From Allacma fusca (lineage: Eukaryota; Arthropoda; Collembola; Symphypleona; Sminthuridae), in the NCBI GenBank assembly GCA_947179485.1, contig OX359248.1, positions 55,066,386 to 55,130,385 on the forward strand: DNA of 64,000 bases. The letters run 5' to 3'. The translations under genes were made by a program, and so were the position numbers. The notes beneath the pieces were generated by a model. That model searched no databases, was not told where the DNA came from, and saw nothing but the letters and a program-made list of their open reading frames with translations. Positions 53,260-64,000 of this stretch are shown piece by piece; position 1 is the stretch's first letter; every line of letters starts with the position of its first letter.

Positions 53260-54512
53260 ATAATAAGTAATAAGTACGTCGGAGTATTGATAACGCTAAT
53301 GGACATTTAAACACTTTTTTATTTACCAGCAGTGTACAACAATTATTGTTGAAATGGGAAGTCCGTGTGGACTGAAAAAATGCACCTGAGTGTACAAATA
53401 CAATGCACTTTGTTTGTATAAGGCCACCTCTTTATTAAAATTATCAAATTTGATGAATAATCTAACCCGTGCAGAAAATTCAGAGTCAACTATATTTGAA
53501 TACTCGGAGAGTTTCAGGATTTCATCCAAAATTCATAACTTCAAACTTTCGATCCCCCCGAAACTTTACAGAGATGTCATAACCTCAAATATGTTATTTC
53601 TTCATCTTAATGTGCATGCTGATTCTAAGAAATGAAAATAATACTGACTAGTCGCAGAAATTCAGTGTTGGTTTCAATTGTTTCTTCTTTATTCATTAAA
53701 TTGGATGATTGGCCCTGTTTTAGCTGAATTTGATGCCCTCAAATATGTTTTTAATTTACCCAAGTATTTGATAGCTCCCATAGAGAAAATTATTTACTCG
53801 TGGGGATTTCTTATAGTGAGAGTAGATACATTTCGTGTACCATTATCGTTCCGCTAATTTTTTGAGCACTAAATATAATTACAAGTTAGTGCTACAGTAT
53901 TGATAATATGTAATTACATGCGTACTAGTCCAGAGAGTAAATAAAATAAAGAAGATTAATTTTATTCTTCTCATTTGAAATAATAATAATTATTACAATA
54001 AAAAATGTCAAGCGAATAATTGAATATACAATAATTGGATTCTGATGAATTAAAAAATTTCCCCAAGGTATTGATGGGCTTCCAAATGTAGAGAACTCCT
54101 TCAAAATTTCCTACTTTCCCTCTCTGAAAGGAGCTGAACTGTCAAAAAGATTAGTTGATTGTTTGGGAAGTCATAATCTTTATGCAAAAAATAATAAACA
54201 ATGGTGTATTTTAAGTAGCAGATTTTCTGTGTACAAAAATAATAAGTAGCAAAATACACACAACAGTGTGCAAATAAAGAACCAGTTTGTGCATGGAAAA
54301 ACTATGAAGTACCGATACAAGTTGCAATTATCATTTGGGACATATCTGTATGTCTTGTAAGTTTCGATATGCATTTTAATTGAAGGTGTAATTAATTATG
54401 ATCGTGATGAAGCATTGACAGTGACAGTTGACCGGCGTTTATAAAACAGCAGCGAAAGACCTCAAAGAATCTTCTCAAGAAGCTTGTTCAAATAAGAACG
54501 TGTGGGCAAACA

Positions 54513-54646
54513 TACAGTGTACTCTCTCAATATTGACATCTCTAAAAGAAGTAAAATTTTACTTGGGTAATAACAACCTCCAATGTAATCCCTTAAAGAT
54601 AAAATATTAATTAAGGGCGTCCCTTTTTTAAAGGGAGTACATGATA
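54513..54646. mobile_element. MITE relic
   Basis: A clear left end TACAGTGTACTCTCTCAATA. The right end is weak (GGGAGTACATGATA). A core motif GGGGTAAGTTGAGA follows at 54668, so the true boundary may lie further right. Confidence 0.4.
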
Positions 54647-54814
54647 AAATCCCCACAAAAAAAATTTGGGGTAAGTTGAGAAAATTCCCCAAAAGTATTG
54701 CTGTTAATGTATAAAGGTTTTTAGAAAATCAGGGGATCCATTACGTGTCACTAGAGTCACCTGACTAGTAGACTGTTTTTGCAAAGATGCCCTTCAGAAT
54801 CAAGCGCTTCATCC

Positions 54815-54936
54815 ATCTAGGAGACGCTGTCATAACGGCACCAATATTATTGGGGCAAGCTGAGAATAGGTCTAAAAATTATTGTGCGGTTGAAAATAAT
54901 AAAAATCAACGGTGCTGTTATGTGAGGGATGCTGTC
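54815..54936. mobile_element. MITE relic with conserved core
   Basis: Inner TIRs GACGCTGTCATAACGGCACC (left) and, in reverse complement, CCTCACATAACAGCACCGTT (right) flank TATTGGGGCAAGCTGAGAAT. Outer ends are decayed. Confidence 0.45.
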
Positions 54937-56950
54937 GAACGGACTTAGTTATAAACTGATCCCACTGTATGAAAACATAGCACAACATTAGGGGCATAAT
55001 GTACATTTTATACCATGCAATATGTCAAATATGGGAAATTTGAAGATTCGGATATACCAATTACAGGAACTTACGCAGGGATTCTTAATGAGAACTTGCG
55101 ACTGTAGAAAAATGACAAGTGACTAACAAACCATTGTGGAAAGGATACTTGAAGTTTAATGAAGACAAATTTGGAGGGGATTTTGTGGTAGAAAATAAAC
55201 AACTGTCTTCTTCCAAGAGGACTTTACACGCGTGGTGAAGTATTTATCAACTTTTGTTTTTTTTCCTTCCACACATCCTCCTGCGGAGTTATGAATGGGA
55301 TGTAACGATGACTAATTATTAAGTTTATGTGCACAGCACCACATCCATACACCCAATGTGGAATCAGTTTGGAGTCATTTCCCTCGTATACTTGAAAATA
55401 ATATGCGACTGTATGTTGGAAAATTCAAGGAGTCCCTAACAATATTAACATTTCTAATCTGAAATCAGCATGTTGAAAAGTGAAAAAGTTATTTTCTAAC
55501 TATTTGTTTACATGCACTCGTTTACCTCCTCCCTGTCTTTCGCAGGAATCCTTCTACAGGGCACTCCAAAATATTTTACTCAAGACATTGTCTCCCGATA
55601 AACACTTAGACAAAAATTAATTCCCGTCATTGCACGATTTTTAAATCACATTTTATTTAAATATTTTAGACAGTATTTGTATGATACGTAGGGTCTTTAT
55701 GCAGTTCCATTAAAACCAATCGAACTAAAACAACTTCATATTACAAGACATTGTGAGTGAAGAGGAAAAATGTACCGGATGAATTTTTGAACGAAAAAAA
55801 TACTAGAAAGAAAACTAGCTAAGTGCATTAAATAATATACCGTCGTTGAAAGTGCAAAATGTGCTAGAGGCAATATTTTTAATAAAGGAAAAATAATCCC
55901 CATCTAGTTTTTACTAAAAGTAAAACGTACTAAAGGAACTAAAATTTAAAAATAGTATGGTTTAATAGCATTAAAAATTAGAGCAAAGTTTATATTCTGT
56001 CCCAATACAAGCAGACTACTTTGCACAATATATTTTTTAGTATCTACATATACTTATGTAGATCATTTTGCCTTTAGTGATAACTGCATATAGTCAATTT
56101 TATTTTCAGGGGGGACTTGTGACACTTACAGTTAGTACAGTTTGCCTTTGGGAAAATATCCGTTAAATCCATTTTGGTTTTAATTAAGCAACAATGTGTT
56201 TAGAACATTTTACATCTGACCGATGATACTATCATAAGTGCCAAATTTTGCTGCATTTTAGGATCGTTGTGGCATAGGTAGAGAATAGAATGTATGTAAA
56301 TAGTGTACTCTATACACAAATGTATTAATATGATGTTATTTATACACGAAGGGTTGATTTATATAGTCGATAAATATATGAAAGCAATCCGAATTGACAG
56401 GGGAAAATCTTTCGAGGGACCTTGGACTTTTGCCGATACCTATGGACACGTATGTGCAGTGCCAGTGTTGAAAAATAAACTTTCCCGAGGAGCTCATTAA
56501 TTCATTTGACTCGATGTGGAAGTAGTGGTAAGTAGGAGCTAATAACGACAAGATTAAGTAAGTAGCTTGGAAGATGGGCTTGGAAGCTGAGGAGGCTGAA
56601 TCTCGAATGAATTGTGGCTATTATTGAGACTTACTCGATCCATTCCCATAAAGAAAAACTACCTCATAAGGAAATCACACTCATTTTCTTTGCTCATTTT
56701 CTATTTTTGCAACCAGATTGATCAAGAAATCCTCGAAATTTATTACATCCCCAATTCTTCTCACCACTTCAATCTTTCCTGGGAAAGTTTTTTTGGAAAA
56801 GGTTCAGAACCCATAAACATTTCCAGTGCTAATATCCAACTACCATATTCCCAATCGCATCTTTCACATATTCAATTTACACTTTTTCTCACTTCATCAA
56901 GGGACCTCGCAACCTCTCAATTCTCAGTCTTACCATTATGCATCGTTACG

Positions 56951-57119
56951 TACAGTTTACACTATTTAAACAGGCCCCTCTTACACTTCCAACTCTCTAA
57001 ATCCCCTAAAATACTTTAACAAATCATTTATCCCAAATTTAATTTTTATCCTTGAAAGTCATAAAAGTCGAATGTGCTTCTTACATGAACGAGTGTTGTG
57101 TTAAGGAGGGTCCACTGTA
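56951..57119. mobile_element. pogo/Tc1-type MITE
   Basis: Left end TACAGTTTACACTATTTAAA; right end in reverse complement TACAGTGGACCCTCCTTAAC. 169 bp, flanked by TA. Confidence 0.6.
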
Positions 57120-57523
57120 ATAATTATCTTACATGTACACAGAATATTTATGGAGGTACATATGTAATGGATGCTAAAAATGTAATGGAACAGTCTTCAA
57201 CTTCAGAGTAATAATTATAGCGTCAAACTACTGTACATTCAAGCCTTTCAAAGAAAGTATCAAAAGAAGATTACGTTCCTAAATCATTTATGATGTTATT
57301 GATAATTGCTCTAATTGTAACTTTACAGTATCATTTGATTTCAATGGGGTCGTTATTATACACACATCGTATAGTCTCGCTACAAGATATACTTTGTAAG
57401 AAAATATCCTTTGAATGGGTAAAAATATTTCGTCCTACAGGTATCTACTGTAGTAAAAATTTAGTTGGGGTGACATCTCCTGGAAGCATTTTTGGAGAAG
57501 TGTAGGATTGTTAAAATGACCCG

Positions 57524-57662
57524 AACAGTTCACTATCTGCAGTACGAAAACCAAATGGTTAATTATTATGTTATAAAATGTCATCATTTAATTCTCACTT
57601 TATTAGAGACCAATTTTTACGACATACATACAACTGGGGACCAATAGCGAGCGTCCACTGTA
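57524..57662. mobile_element. pogo/Tc1-type MITE
   Basis: Left end AACAGTTCACTATCTGCAGT; right end in reverse complement TACAGTGGACGCTCGCTATT. 139 bp. Confidence 0.6.
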
Positions 57663-58800
57663 TATTCCCAGGGCCAATGAATAATGACACACACTGGACC
57701 CCGTGGATATTGTCAAAGGCGAAAAATGGATTTTGGGGGATGAAGCTATAAAATAAGATTGTGGGGACATCGCTGTCAGAGATTTTAAAGAGGATCTAGA
57801 AAATTTGTGAGTACTTTTGAGAATAAAATAGGATAAGATTTGGGAGATAAACAAGTTATTACATAAGTTGTTGGACGTATAACGTAATCAAATGGGAGGA
57901 AGTAAAGTGCGAGAGATAGGGAAAAAAAGACACACGCTTGGTGTTGTTGTGGTAGCAAATCCCGGTCAGTCCTCACTCCGTCCACCCTGCCGCAGTAAGT
58001 AAACGGGTTAAGAATGTGATAAAATTATAAAATATGGTTTTCCATAAAAGACACTCTCGATCAATGGTAGATATATATATCCCTGCCTTTTCCTATAAGT
58101 ATGTACCTAAATTATGACATGAATCCCAAAAACATATATAAGTGCCTTGGTTCTCATCCTCCATGCCCATTCTCATGAGGCATATCCTTTTTCCTCAATT
58201 CAACATTTACAGTCGTCAAAAATACAGAGGAACATATAATATGTAGAATGTATCCATATATATGCAAATCATGCCATGTGTCTTTTCTTGTGGACTTGGA
58301 AGCGTGAGACTCAATCCTCCACTGTAAACTTTGGAGTTCCACTTTCAATTTCTACGCTATTTCCTATACCAACAGATACTTTACGTATAAGCCACCACAG
58401 AACAACCATAACGGTCGAACCAAGTCGTCCCATCAACTCTCATATGTTTTTTTCTCCTTTACTCCACAATATTTATTGGGTGTAATAAAAGTCTGGAAAA
58501 TATGTGTCATCTTCTGTACCAAAATTCAATTTGGACGTCCGTCCTTTTTATTAGCACTGTCTCCACATTTTATCAAGGCAGTCCATTATTTCAAAATAAA
58601 ATATTTAAAAAGTGCTAGGGGTTACATGTTGAAGACAATGTGTATGTAACTACTTATGTTTGAAAGCAATCTAACAAAAGTGCGTAAACTTTGTTGCGTT
58701 TTGTACAAACAGATTTTAATGGGATATCATTCATGAATTTGGGATGTATGCAAAATAGATTATGTCACGTTATGTCGTGTCACACAGGATTTTATTGCTA

Positions 58801-58958
58801 TTACATTTAACTCTGGCTATGAGAGACCCTCTCCAAAAGATTAAAATAATCTGGACGTACGCGTAATTATTTATTACAATGTTATTTTTTACGCTGTACG
58901 ATCAAAGGGATACAATTTGTTACTTTCAGGGGTGTCTTTATGGAAATAGCTCACTGTA
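58801..58958. mobile_element. pogo/Tc1-type MITE
   Basis: Left end TTACATTTAACTCTGGCTAT; right end in reverse complement TACAGTGAGCTATTTCCATA then AAGACACCCC. 158 bp. Confidence 0.6.
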
Positions 58959-59452
58959 CTATTATTATTATGTCGAGGATTATTGTTTGCTTCCGAGTGA
59001 ACGCATTTTTTCCAAGAATTATTGCACTCGCTCCTGTTCCTCTTGTAAATAGTAGCTATATCTTCCTACCGGTGACTGTGTAATGTAATCCTATTATTAC
59101 TATAATTATGGGCATTATTTCAGAAAATGTTTGGGTTTTGTCGAAGAAAAATATCGTTGTTTCTGACAATGAGCAACTTCCCTTGAAACTTGTGTATTTT
59201 TCTTGGAAGGAAGTGCGTCTATGAGCGCGAGCAAGAGAAATGGAGATTCAATTACATACGAGCTCTTATGGGATATCACATTCTGGGAGGAATTCTTTCC
59301 TTTCAATTCCCTACCGTGTATTTTGTTACATTTACCTTTGACAGGTGTATCTGCCTTGAAACATCTCATTGCACTGGCTCTGATAGTGGGATCTAATTTA
59401 ATTATAGTCACAATCACTTGACAAAAGTTTTCTGTTATACTCAATACTACAG

Positions 59453-59473
59453 TATATGTATGTATGTATGTAC
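59453..59473. repeat. ATGT microsatellite
   Basis: About five tandem TATG units just right of CTACAGTA. Confidence 0.8.
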
Positions 59474-61201
59474 GATGCGTGAAAAACAGTTTATATTTAT
59501 GTGCATACTAAATATAATTAATTATTTATATTTACTATAAATACTTATTATATGCAAGTAAATCTGAACATAAAGTAAGTCCGTTGTACTATTAATTACA
59601 CCCAGGAGTGTATTATAGTTAGAGCACACTGTAAGGAATGCCTTCCACTAAAGAGTATTACCGAATAATTATATCAGATTTCTCAATAAATGAAGATGTT
59701 CAAGCAAAACGATTTTGAAAAAGCTAACCTTGGATAACCCGAGCTTGGCTCCTTAATAATTATTTTGTACATTTTAAAAGATGCTTCTTCGAACTTTTGT
59801 TACAACAAGTTCATCTCTGTTGTACTGTCTTAATATATTCCTAGACACTTGCTTCGTCGTCTCCACTCATGTGCATACACTCCATTTCACATCTTAAAAA
59901 TATAATTATTGCAGATACATAATTACTTTCGCATCTTCAAACTACTGCGTAATTTTAAAAAATACCGTACATTTTTTTAACACTAATAGTATAGCATCAA
60001 TAATTGCTTATTTACAAATATTACTTTGAAATATTTTTAAAAGGTTCTGTATTTTCTCTACACAAGTAAATCAATTATTTTTTATTTTAACAATCATATT
60101 TCTTGTTGGCAATATTACTACAGTTGATTATCAATGGTTTTCATGAATTTTGCATAATTTTCCATTGGATTATTAGAAGCATTGTGGGAATTATTTTTTT
60201 CCGGCATATCAGTAGTAGTTACAAAAATTGAGTCTTGAGCACCTTTAATTTCGCTTATTAGCCAACACTATACGTGTCTCAAATGAGAAGTACAACGTGT
60301 ATGTATTTTAAGGTAATTACGTATAAATTTGTATTAATCACAATGCAATTTAATTAATTTAAATGGTAAGTAATAAGTAATTATCTATCTCTATAATGTT
60401 TGTAAGTTATGCATTTTTATTGTAGAGAATTTACAATAATTACGTCTATACATAAGAGTAATTATACGTACATAGGTACGTGACATTATGTTATGGCAGA
60501 TTGAAATGTGAGGGAATGTGAGAATACACTGAATGTAAATGATTGCATAGAGGACAGTGCGTGTGAGGACTTGAGGAGTATCTATGTTTATGGTTATAGT
60601 TATTGTTGTAGAAATGCGGAATGCATCCTCGAAAAAAGAAGTTTTGGTGTTTTGATGGAAAGGAGTAAAAACAACTGAAATTGAGACTTCGTCTGCTTCA
60701 TTCATATGTAGGCACCCTCGTGCTAATAAACGCTCAATATTTATGTATGTCTGCGAGAGTTTTTTTTGGTACTCGTGGTAAAAGTAGAGACTGTTGTTGC
60801 CTTGCCATGATGTCCACACTCTATACACCCAGTGCCGTTATCAGGAGGATGTGTACGCGTGTAACGTGGACTCCTCTACGGTACTTTTACTCTCTTCTGA
60901 CTTACGGCTAGGTCGCTCATCCTATGTGTCTTGAGGTTTTGGTGCTATGGGAGTTTGTATTTTTTTTATGGCCGATATACAGTGTACGTTATTATTGTGT
61001 TGTTAATGGGGGAGGGGATGATGGGTACTCGACAGCTCTTCTGATCCCACAATGATAACTGTCCCCCACAACATTTGCTAAATACTACATGAAGATATGT
61101 ACAGCACCTAATCCCATAAGGAGGAGTGTATTGTTGGGACGGGTTGAAATCCATACTATTTTTTGACAAATATTTCTTACGTCCCTACCATCATCCCCAA
61201 G

Positions 61202-61236
61202 TATAAAAAGCTGCTCAATTTCTCTCTGTGGTCAAT
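61202..61236 (+). promoter_or_regulatory. TATA box and initiator of the YGAP-repeat gene
   Basis: TATAAAAAG lies at 61202-61210. About 30 bases downstream GTCAATCC (A at 61234) fits an arthropod initiator of the TCA type. This gives a leader of about 150 nt (61234-61382) with no upstream ATG before the start codon. The spacing is typical of strongly transcribed TATA-driven cuticle genes. No other element was identified with certainty. Confidence 0.7.
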
Positions 61237-61382
61237 CCAACTCCGGCTCTCATCTCATAAAGAGCTTTTGGAGCTTTTTCAAAAAATATTCAAATTAGGA
61301 GCAAATTTATAAATTTCAGAGTCTCTCCAAAGAGTTTCACCACCTACTTTCCTCAATTCTTTTTCATTTTGCAAGTTCCACA

Positions 61383-64000
61383 ATGTACAAACTGGTAAGT
61401 CACGAGTGTCTCACAAACAAAGATAGTCCCAGGGAAAACGTTTAACAACGTGACACAGGGCTATAGCAAAACAGGACTTTGTCTCTATTGATTTACAATT
61501 AGTGAAAGTGCACATTTTTTGACGACTCTTTCGGATATATTGTGTCCGGGCTTTCAAAGTTTTTAGGGAAAAAAATCCGTGCCCAAAATTCAATACGTTA
61601 CAGTATTTCCACATTGTCGGGCTCTAGACAGTCATACTTAAATATAGCGAACTGTCGTTGTAAGATACCGCCTTTTATGAGTATTCAGAGCAAAGCTGAT
61701 TGGAGAAATTGAACTAATTAATTGTCACTATTCTCATTTAACAGAGCGTTAATTTTGTTTTCATAAAATCATATTATCTTTGTACGAGTCAAATTTTGAA
61801 CTTTATTTGGGGGTGCGTTTACAAGGGAGTTCTGTGTAAATGTCTTAGAAGATAATATTGCAGTGACCTATGGGCAGAAGGGAGTACCTGCTAAGAGCGC
61901 TTTCACTTATAGTTTCTAGCCCGATTTTTATTGTCAATCATCTATTTCAGTATTTGTTTCTTACAGAAGCCTTTCTTTACATTCGTAATTTTTTTTTTGG
62001 GATACTCTTATACAAGCTGCATTTTGTACTAATTATTACTGTTAATTTTCTAGAACATTTCCCTTTTATAAACGTCCATATGCAAGACTTTATTAAGATT
62101 TTTTGTAGAATGCATTTATTGTGTATATTAATTACCCAGTGATTTTCCTCGTACAATAGATTTTAGTGTGATGATTTTCTTCCCTGGGAAAAATTTTACT
62201 TTTATTCCAAGAAAATACTCAGTGTGTTTATTTATTTACATGGTGCAGTGTGCGGTTTAGTGGGTGCTGTTAAATCAAGGATATAATATACATAAGTACT
62301 ACTAGCCTTACGAAGTTTTTATCTCCCCTGCTGTCTTTGATGACAGAACCGTAATCGTAGCTTTGTATTCTCTATTCTTACGTTTTCTTTTTTTCTTGTG
62401 CCAGGACAAGTATAGCAAAGGATTTTAGACTTTTGTCAAAACATTGACATTTTGACGTTGAATTACATGAGAGTTTTGTGACCGTTTTTTGTGTTCAATT
62501 TTTAACAAAATTCTAGGGAAATTGCAGTCAGTGGTTAGGGATCTTCAAAGCGTAGGACATTTTGATTTAAATATTGGATCAATACATATTAAGCGAAAAG
62601 TTTAAAATTGGAAGAAATGGCAAAGTCTAGAAATAATATGTTTTATTATAGTAATGTATGTTTACAAATGGGCTTAACTGCAAGGCGTAAAAGAAATTAC
62701 TGTAATAGGAACAGCTGGAGATGAGAAAGTGAGTGAAATTCTTGTCCTTGTATTTACAGTTCCTGCTAGTTTTGCTAGTTGGCTCAGCCATTTGTGAGCC
62801 TCCAGTTCCAAGAGGAGGGTATTCAGGTGGTGGATCTTCCGGTGGATATTCCGGCAACGAAGGTGAGATAGGCAATGGAGTTGTGGATCAGGCTTTGCTG
62901 AACCAAATTTCAAGAATTATTGCCAATTCCGGATCCTCCCGTCAATCTTATGGAGCTCCTTCTAGTCTCAGCTCATCTTACGGAGCCCCCGGAGGTTCGT
63001 CCTCTGTGAGCAGCTCTTATGGAGCTCCTTCCGCATCTGCTCCAAGCTCATCCTACGGTGCTCCATCCTCTTCATCCGTGGGTACGTCTTATGGGGCTCC
63101 TTCTGGAGCAGCACCTAGCTCATCTTACGGAGCTCCCTCATCCTCATCTGTCTCGACTTCTTACGGAGCTCCCTCATCCTCATCTGTCTCGACTTCTTAC
63201 GGAGCCCCATCCTCTTCCTCCGTCTCTACGTCTTACGGTGCCCCATCTTCCTCTTCTGCCTCAACCTCTTACGGAGCCCCAGCTTCTTCCTCCGTCTCTA
63301 CATCTTACGGTGCCCCATCTTCTTCCTCTGTCTCAACGTCTTACGGTGCTCCATCTTCTTCCTCCGTCTCTACATCTTACGGAGCCCCATCTTCTTCCTC
63401 TGTCTCAACGTCTTACGGAGCCCCCTCATCTTCATCTGTTTCTACTTCTTATGGCGCACCATCCGGTTCTTCCGCTTCTACTTCTTATGGAGCTCCAGCT
63501 TCATCCTCTGCTTCAACTTCTTACGGTGCCCCAGGAGCTGCTTCCGTAGGTACCTCATATGGAGCCCCAGCTTCCTCATCCGTTAGCACTTCCTACGGAG
63601 CTCCTTCTGGTTCATCCGGTTCGTCTGCATCTACTTCTTATGGAGCCCCAGCTTCTTCCTCCGTCTCCGCATCTTATGGTGCTCCATCATCATCCTCTGC
63701 ATCTACTTCCTACGGAGCCCCAGCAGCTGCTTCCGTGAGTACTTCATACGGAGCCCCATCATCTTCATCTGTTTCAACCTCTTATGGCGCACCGTCCGGT
63801 TCATCCGCCTCAACATCTTACGGAGCCCCATCTTCTTCCTCTGTTTCAACTTCTTATGGCGCACCGTCCGGTTCATCCGCCTCAACATCTTACGGAGCAC
63901 CTGCTTCATCCTCGGTCTCAAGTTCTTATGGTGCTCCAGCTGCTGCTTCCGTAAGTACTTCATATGGAGCCCCATCATCCTCAGCCGTTAGCACTTCTTA
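61383..64000 (+). CDS. Secreted YGAP-repeat cuticle/resilin-like protein (spliced, 3' end beyond window)
   Basis: Coding exon 1 is 61383-61394 (MYKL) and ends at a GTAAGT donor. Coding exon 2 starts at 62760 after a TTTACAG acceptor and stays open to the window edge, giving 417 residues so far. The splice is in phase 0 and joins MYKL to FLLVLLVGSAIC, a signal peptide likely cut before E17. Residues 17-36 are EPPVPRGG then Gly/Ser/Tyr-rich; residues 41-60 (IGNGVVDQALLNQISRIIAN) are the only non-repetitive segment and could form an amphipathic helix. From residue 67 onward there are 29 complete YGAP motifs in mostly 12-residue units such as TSYGAPSSSSVS. YGAP repeats are the hallmark of resilin elastic domains and many arthropod cuticle proteins, so an extracellular elastic or structural role is inferred. 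No Rebers-Riddiford chitin-binding domain is visible; one could lie past the edge. The start is chosen from the TATA box, the absence of upstream ATGs, A at -3, and the signal peptide. Coding capacity is near certain; the resilin label is tentative. Confidence 0.85.
61395..62759 (+). other. Intron 1 of the YGAP-repeat gene
   Basis: A 1365-bp GT-AG intron with donor GTAAGT at 61395 and acceptor TTTACAG ending at 62759. It interrupts the signal peptide after four residues, an arrangement common in arthropod cuticular protein genes. It carries a decayed MITE-like element (61643-61838). The rest is AT-rich with only short chance open frames. Confidence 0.8.
61643..61838. mobile_element. MITE relic inside intron 1 of the YGAP gene
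   Basis: Left end TATAGCGAACTGTCGTTGTA; right end in reverse complement TACACAGAACTCCCTTGTAA. About 250 bp downstream of the first splice donor. Confidence 0.5.
62946..64000 (+). repeat. In-frame tandem array of ~36-bp YGAP units
   Basis: There are 29 complete units and the start of a thirtieth. The common unit encodes TSYGAPSSSSVS. Variants replace the Ser run with SGSSAS, ASSSVS, AAASVS or GAASVG. Early units are more diverse (QSYGAPSSL, SSYGAPGGS, SSYGAPSASAP), later ones homogeneous, with one 15-residue unit (SGSSGSSAS) near 63607. Because the unit is a multiple of three, the array also produces long meaningless open frames in other frames and on the other strand. A 72-bp (two-unit) block starting near 63780 is repeated almost exactly at 63852, a sign of recent duplication or gene conversion. 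Confidence 0.95.

Larger units (their letters stand above)
51639..61201. other. Gene-free block upstream of the YGAP gene
   Basis: No gene recognised. The longest plus-strand frame (56612-57019) runs into a MITE and is pyrimidine-rich, and the 145-residue minus-strand frame at 60391-60828 has no motif. Orphan MITE ends lie near 52265-52290, 53400, 53803-53832, 59604-59632 and 60978. The GC content rises modestly from 60600 towards the promoter. Confidence 0.5.

Noticed and set aside
56612..57019. 135-residue plus-strand frame
   Set aside because: Pyrimidine-rich low-complexity composition, runs into the MITE at 56951-57119, no motif.
60391..60828. 145-residue minus-strand frame, the longest outside the array
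   Set aside because: No recognised domain, low-complexity Thr/Ile runs from TTATAG-type repeats, no promoter or splice support.
62627..62913. Two overlapping minus-strand frames
   Set aside because: Antisense to the start of exon 2 and the intron end of the YGAP gene.
63019..63549. Long plus-strand open frame rich in Leu, Pro and His
   Set aside because: It is the +1 shadow of the YGAP array; a 36-bp unit keeps all frames periodic and open. The true frame is fixed by the signal peptide and splice site.
63703..63978. Minus-strand open frame rich in Lys, Arg and Met
   Set aside because: Antisense shadow of the same tandem array, with no start context or independent signal.
1..64000. CRISPR arrays, operons, phage or bacterial mobile elements, tRNA and rRNA genes
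   Set aside because: No regularly spaced identical repeats, no ribosome-binding-site/ORF trains, and no convincing tRNA B box or rRNA signature. The splice sites and TATA promoter indicate a eukaryote.

Overview
The window is AT-rich (by eye roughly two thirds A+T), gene-poor eukaryotic DNA. Two things identify it: a spliced, secreted, YGAP-repeat cuticle or resilin-type protein gene at the right edge, and a very dense scatter of short decayed inverted-repeat elements. The gene type and its short first coding exon that splits the signal peptide point to an arthropod. A parasitic copepod of the sea-louse type is my best guess from general impression, but no marker gene proves it.

Layout. Positions 1 to about 61,200 hold no gene I can defend: no conserved domain, no transposase or reverse transcriptase, no tRNA or rRNA. 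What fills it is (i) about thirty recognisable 120-330 bp MITE-like elements with pogo/Tc1-style termini close to CAGTGNACTCTCGCTATAA, usually next to TA, plus many single orphan ends; (ii) a separate ~105 bp palindromic element present twice (36252-36358 and 51500-51600); (iii) degenerate tandem repeats near 19.6 and 49.4 kb; (iv) many copies of a small palindrome centred on GTAATTAC; and (v) a few GC-richer islands that could be exons or relics, the best at 21018-21232.

The most interesting isolated signal is an 88-nt near-perfect hairpin at 22090-22177. Its stem length, mismatch pattern and loop look like an animal microRNA precursor, and I cannot assign it to a family I know.

From 61202 rightwards there is a textbook arthropod cuticle-gene architecture: TATA box, initiator, about 150-nt leader, a 12-nt coding part of exon 1 (MYKL), a 1365-bp intron that itself carries a decayed MITE, and a long exon 2 that completes the signal peptide and runs into 29 full copies of a ~12-residue YGAP repeat before the window ends. 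The gene is cut off on its 3' side by the window edge.

I found no operon-like system, CRISPR array or defence locus. The window's novelty lies in the hairpin and in the repeat families.
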